Both the position numbers and the translations under genes were made by a program. From SLNP01 sp964446435 (lineage in GTDB: Bacteria > Bacteroidota > Bacteroidia > Bacteroidales > VadinHA17): a DNA stretch of 64,000 nt. The notes under the pieces were generated by a model. That model searched no databases. It was not told the origin of the DNA and was given only the letters and a program-made list of their open reading frames with translations. The stretch spans positions 8,099-72,098 of the forward strand of contig CAYUOS010000001.1 of NCBI GenBank assembly GCA_964446435.1, in the 5' to 3' direction. The first letter of the stretch is position 1, and the number at the start of each line of letters is the position of its first letter. Shown in pieces: positions 62,328 through 64,000 of the stretch.

Positions 62328-63833
62328 ATGAAAAACAACGAGATAACTTTAAACCCCAATGAATTGGTTCAATTTCTCAAAAAGCCTGCAGGAGAATTTA
62401 CCAGGGAGGATCTGATAAAATTCATTGAGGCACGATCGATAAAGAGTCTGAATTTCAGGTATGTGGCAGAAGACGGTAAGCTGAAGGCGCTTAACTTTGT
62501 GCCTCACAATCGCGAACACCTTGAAACAATTCTGTTCGCAGGCGAGAGGGTTGACGGCTCAAGTCTCTTCTCGTTTGTTGAGGCGGGTTCAAGCGATCTC
62601 TATGTGATTCCGAGATACAGGACGGCCTTCCTGAATCCCTTTGCCGAGGCCCCGACTCTTGAGATACTTTGTTCGTTTTATGACAATTCGGGTAGGCCAC
62701 TTGAGAGTTCACCTGAATATATACTCCGCAAGGCGCATAAGAAGTTTACCGAGCAGACAGGCTTTACCATCAAGGCCCTGGGCGAACTTGAATACTATGT
62801 GCGGTCGTACAGCGATGAATTATATCCGCTGGTTGACCAGAAGGGTTACCACCAGTCGAAGCCGTTTGCAAAGTTTGAGGATTTGCGGGTAGAGGCGCTG
62901 GAGCTCTGTGCCCGGGCAGGATGCTGGATCAAGTATGGTCACTCTGAGGTAGGCAGCTTTACAAAGGATGGTGAGGATTTTGAGCAGCATGAGATCGAGT
63001 TCCTTCCCACAGATGTGGAGGTTGCTGTCGAGCAGATGCTGATTGCAAAATGGATACTCCGCATGCTTGGTTACCAGTATGGTGTGGAGGTAAGCTTTGC
63101 ACCGAAGATTACCGTTGGAAAGGCAGGCTCAGGAATGCATGTTCACCTTATGATCGAAAAGGACGGACAGAACCTGCTGATAGAGAATAACCGCCTGAGC
63201 GACACCGCCAGGAAGGCAATTGCCGGAATCCTTGACATTTCAAAGGCCCTTACTGCTTTCGGAAACACAATACCGACATCTTACCTGAGGCTCGTGCCGC
63301 ATCAGGAGGCTCCCACCAATATCTGCTGGGGCGACCGCAACAGGTCGGTACTTATCAGGGTGCCCCTCGGCTGGATTGGTGCCTCGGATATGATCAGGGA
63401 TGCAAACCCCGGAGACAAGACTCTTCTCGAAGAGGGAACCTCAAGGCAGACTTTTGAGATACGATCGCCTGACGGCTCGGCTGATATCTATTGCCTGATG
63501 GCGGGTCTGGTGACCGGAATAAGGCATGGTCTTGAGATGGATAATGCACTGGAGACGGCTGAGCGGCTGTATGTCGACTACAACATTTTCAAGGAGCCCG
63601 CGAAGGCTGCAAAGAAGAAGCTTGAGGCTCTGCCTGCTTCATGCTGGGATTCCGCAGACGCCCTGCTTGCACAGAGGGAGATATTTGAAAGAGACGGCAT
63701 CTTTCCGGCAGGAATGATAGACAATATTGCCAGAAAGCTCAAGGCATTTGAAGACAAGGATCTTAGCGAAAGACTTTACGGAAAGCATGATGAGATACAC
63801 GAACTAGTCATGAAGTATCTGCATTGCAGCTAG
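62328..63833 (+). CDS. glnA: Glutamine synthetase, type I
   Basis: 501 residues, GSI size and not the ~730 of GSIII. It joins ammonia to glutamate with ATP. The catalytic blocks are GELEYYVRSY (metal ligands), KAGSGMHVHLMI, CWGDRNRSVLIRVP and RQTFEIRSPDGSADIY. The Arg/Ser wording NRSVLIRVP differs slightly from the usual NRSAxxRIP. I see no adenylylation tyrosine loop of the enteric kind. A strong promoter precedes it. Glutamine is the ammonia source for GatDE, but the genes are 17 kb apart. It converges on nadC with 4 bases between stops. Confidence 0.94.
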   Translation: MKNNEITLNPNELVQFLKKPAGEFTREDLIKFIEARSIKSLNFRYVAEDGKLKALNFVPHNREHLETILFAGERVDGSSLFSFVEAGSSDLYVIPRYRTAFLNPFAEAPTLEILCSFYDNSGRPLESSPEYILRKAHKKFTEQTGFTIKALGELEYYVRSYSDELYPLVDQKGYHQSKPFAKFEDLRVEALELCARAGCWIKYGHSEVGSFTKDGEDFEQHEIEFLPTDVEVAVEQMLIAKWILRMLGYQYGVEVSFAPKITVGKAGSGMHVHLMIEKDGQNLLIENNRLSDTARKAIAGILDISKALTAFGNTIPTSYLRLVPHQEAPTNICWGDRNRSVLIRVPLGWIGASDMIRDANPGDKTLLEEGTSRQTFEIRSPDGSADIYCLMAGLVTGIRHGLEMDNALETAERLYVDYNIFKEPAKAAKKKLEALPASCWDSADALLAQREIFERDGIFPAGMIDNIARKLKAFEDKDLSERLYGKHDEIHELVMKYLHCS

Positions 63834-63837
63834 GGTG

Positions 63838-64000
63838 TCAGTACACTTTAAGGCTCATGTCGAGGCTTTTGATATGATGAGTCAGGGCGCCGACTGAGAT
63901 ATAATCCACCCCGCATAGGGCATAGTCGCGTATATTGGCCAGGGTGATGCCACCCGATGATTCTGTTTCAACTCTGCCATTGACTATTGAGACACCTTTT
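63838..64000 (-). CDS. nadC: Nicotinate-nucleotide pyrophosphorylase, C-terminal part (cut by window edge)
   Basis: The last 54 codons on the minus strand read ESSGGITLANIRDYALCGVD followed by YISVGALTHHIKSLDMSLKVY and a stop, the well-known end of quinolinate phosphoribosyltransferase, including the GG-x-T phosphate loop and the SVGALTH block. The enzyme makes nicotinate mononucleotide from quinolinate and PRPP in NAD synthesis. The start and most of the gene lie beyond the window. Confidence 0.92.
   Translation of the reverse strand, partial: KGVSIVNGRVETESSGGITLANIRDYALCGVDYISVGALTHHIKSLDMSLKVY

Overview
The window comes from a bacterium of the phylum Bacteroidetes, most likely order Bacteroidales. 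Evidence: tandem SusC/SusD pairs with a DUF1735 lipoprotein, many receptors with an N-terminal carboxypeptidase-regulatory-like (CPD) domain, glycine-lipid acyltransferases of the GlsB/GlsA type, promoters of the Bacteroidetes form (TTTG, 19-21 bases, TAnnTTTG), and few Shine-Dalgarno sites. I see no rRNA, tRNA, CRISPR array, insertion sequence or prophage. No gap between genes exceeds about 215 bases. Two genes are cut by the window edges: a SusD at the left and nadC at the right.

Layout. Bases 1-8150 hold the end of a polysaccharide-utilisation-type operon (SusD end, SusC, SusD, DUF1735 lipoprotein) and an unknown exported protein. Bases 8185-14150 hold aspS, a barrel-less receptor-plug protein, miaB and a LytTR-type two-component pair. 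Bases 14220-20251 hold a large outer-membrane receptor-like protein, then a lipoprotein, a SPOR-domain protein and a PurF-like amidotransferase in a tight run. Bases 20248-22063 hold glsB and glsA on the minus strand, diverging from the dcw cell-wall and division cluster at 22236-37558. That cluster runs mraZ, rsmH, ftsL, ftsI, murE, mraY, murD, ftsW, murG, murC, ftsQ, ftsA, ftsZ, with many overlapping start/stop codons and a clear terminator after ftsZ. Four 10-base-spaced TGG repeats before mraZ look like an MraZ operator.

Bases 37638-48568 hold an outer-membrane porin, an MltF-like lytic transglycosylase, a minus-strand operon of archaeal-type tRNA amidotransferase genes gatE and gatD plus a Nudix hydrolase, a LolC/E-type permease, a NamZ-type muramidase and an HpcH/HpaI aldolase. 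Bases 48571-55489 are the most unusual part. An ECF sigma factor overlaps a membrane protein that joins an anti-sigma-like N-terminus to a CPD domain, a SusC-style linker and a TonB-like C-terminus. This pair diverges from a von Willebrand A protein carrying the same CPD and linker. Next come a histidine-rich exported protein and a TonB-dependent receptor with a CxxC in its plug. Bases 55604-64000 return to housekeeping: a cold-shock protein, an aminotransferase, a phosphodiester glycosidase-like protein, valS, a degenerate zincin-like lipoprotein, a type I glutamine synthetase and the end of nadC.

How the parts fit. The dcw cluster supplies lipid II synthesis and the divisome, and the MltF-like enzyme, the NamZ-type enzyme and the SPOR protein act on or bind the finished wall. 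GatDE would make Gln-tRNA(Gln) from Glu-tRNA(Gln), which is unexpected in a bacterium. The outer-membrane genes suggest life on complex glycans. The best candidates for a little-described system are the sigma/anti-sigma-TonB/VWA locus and the bacterial gatDE-nudix operon.
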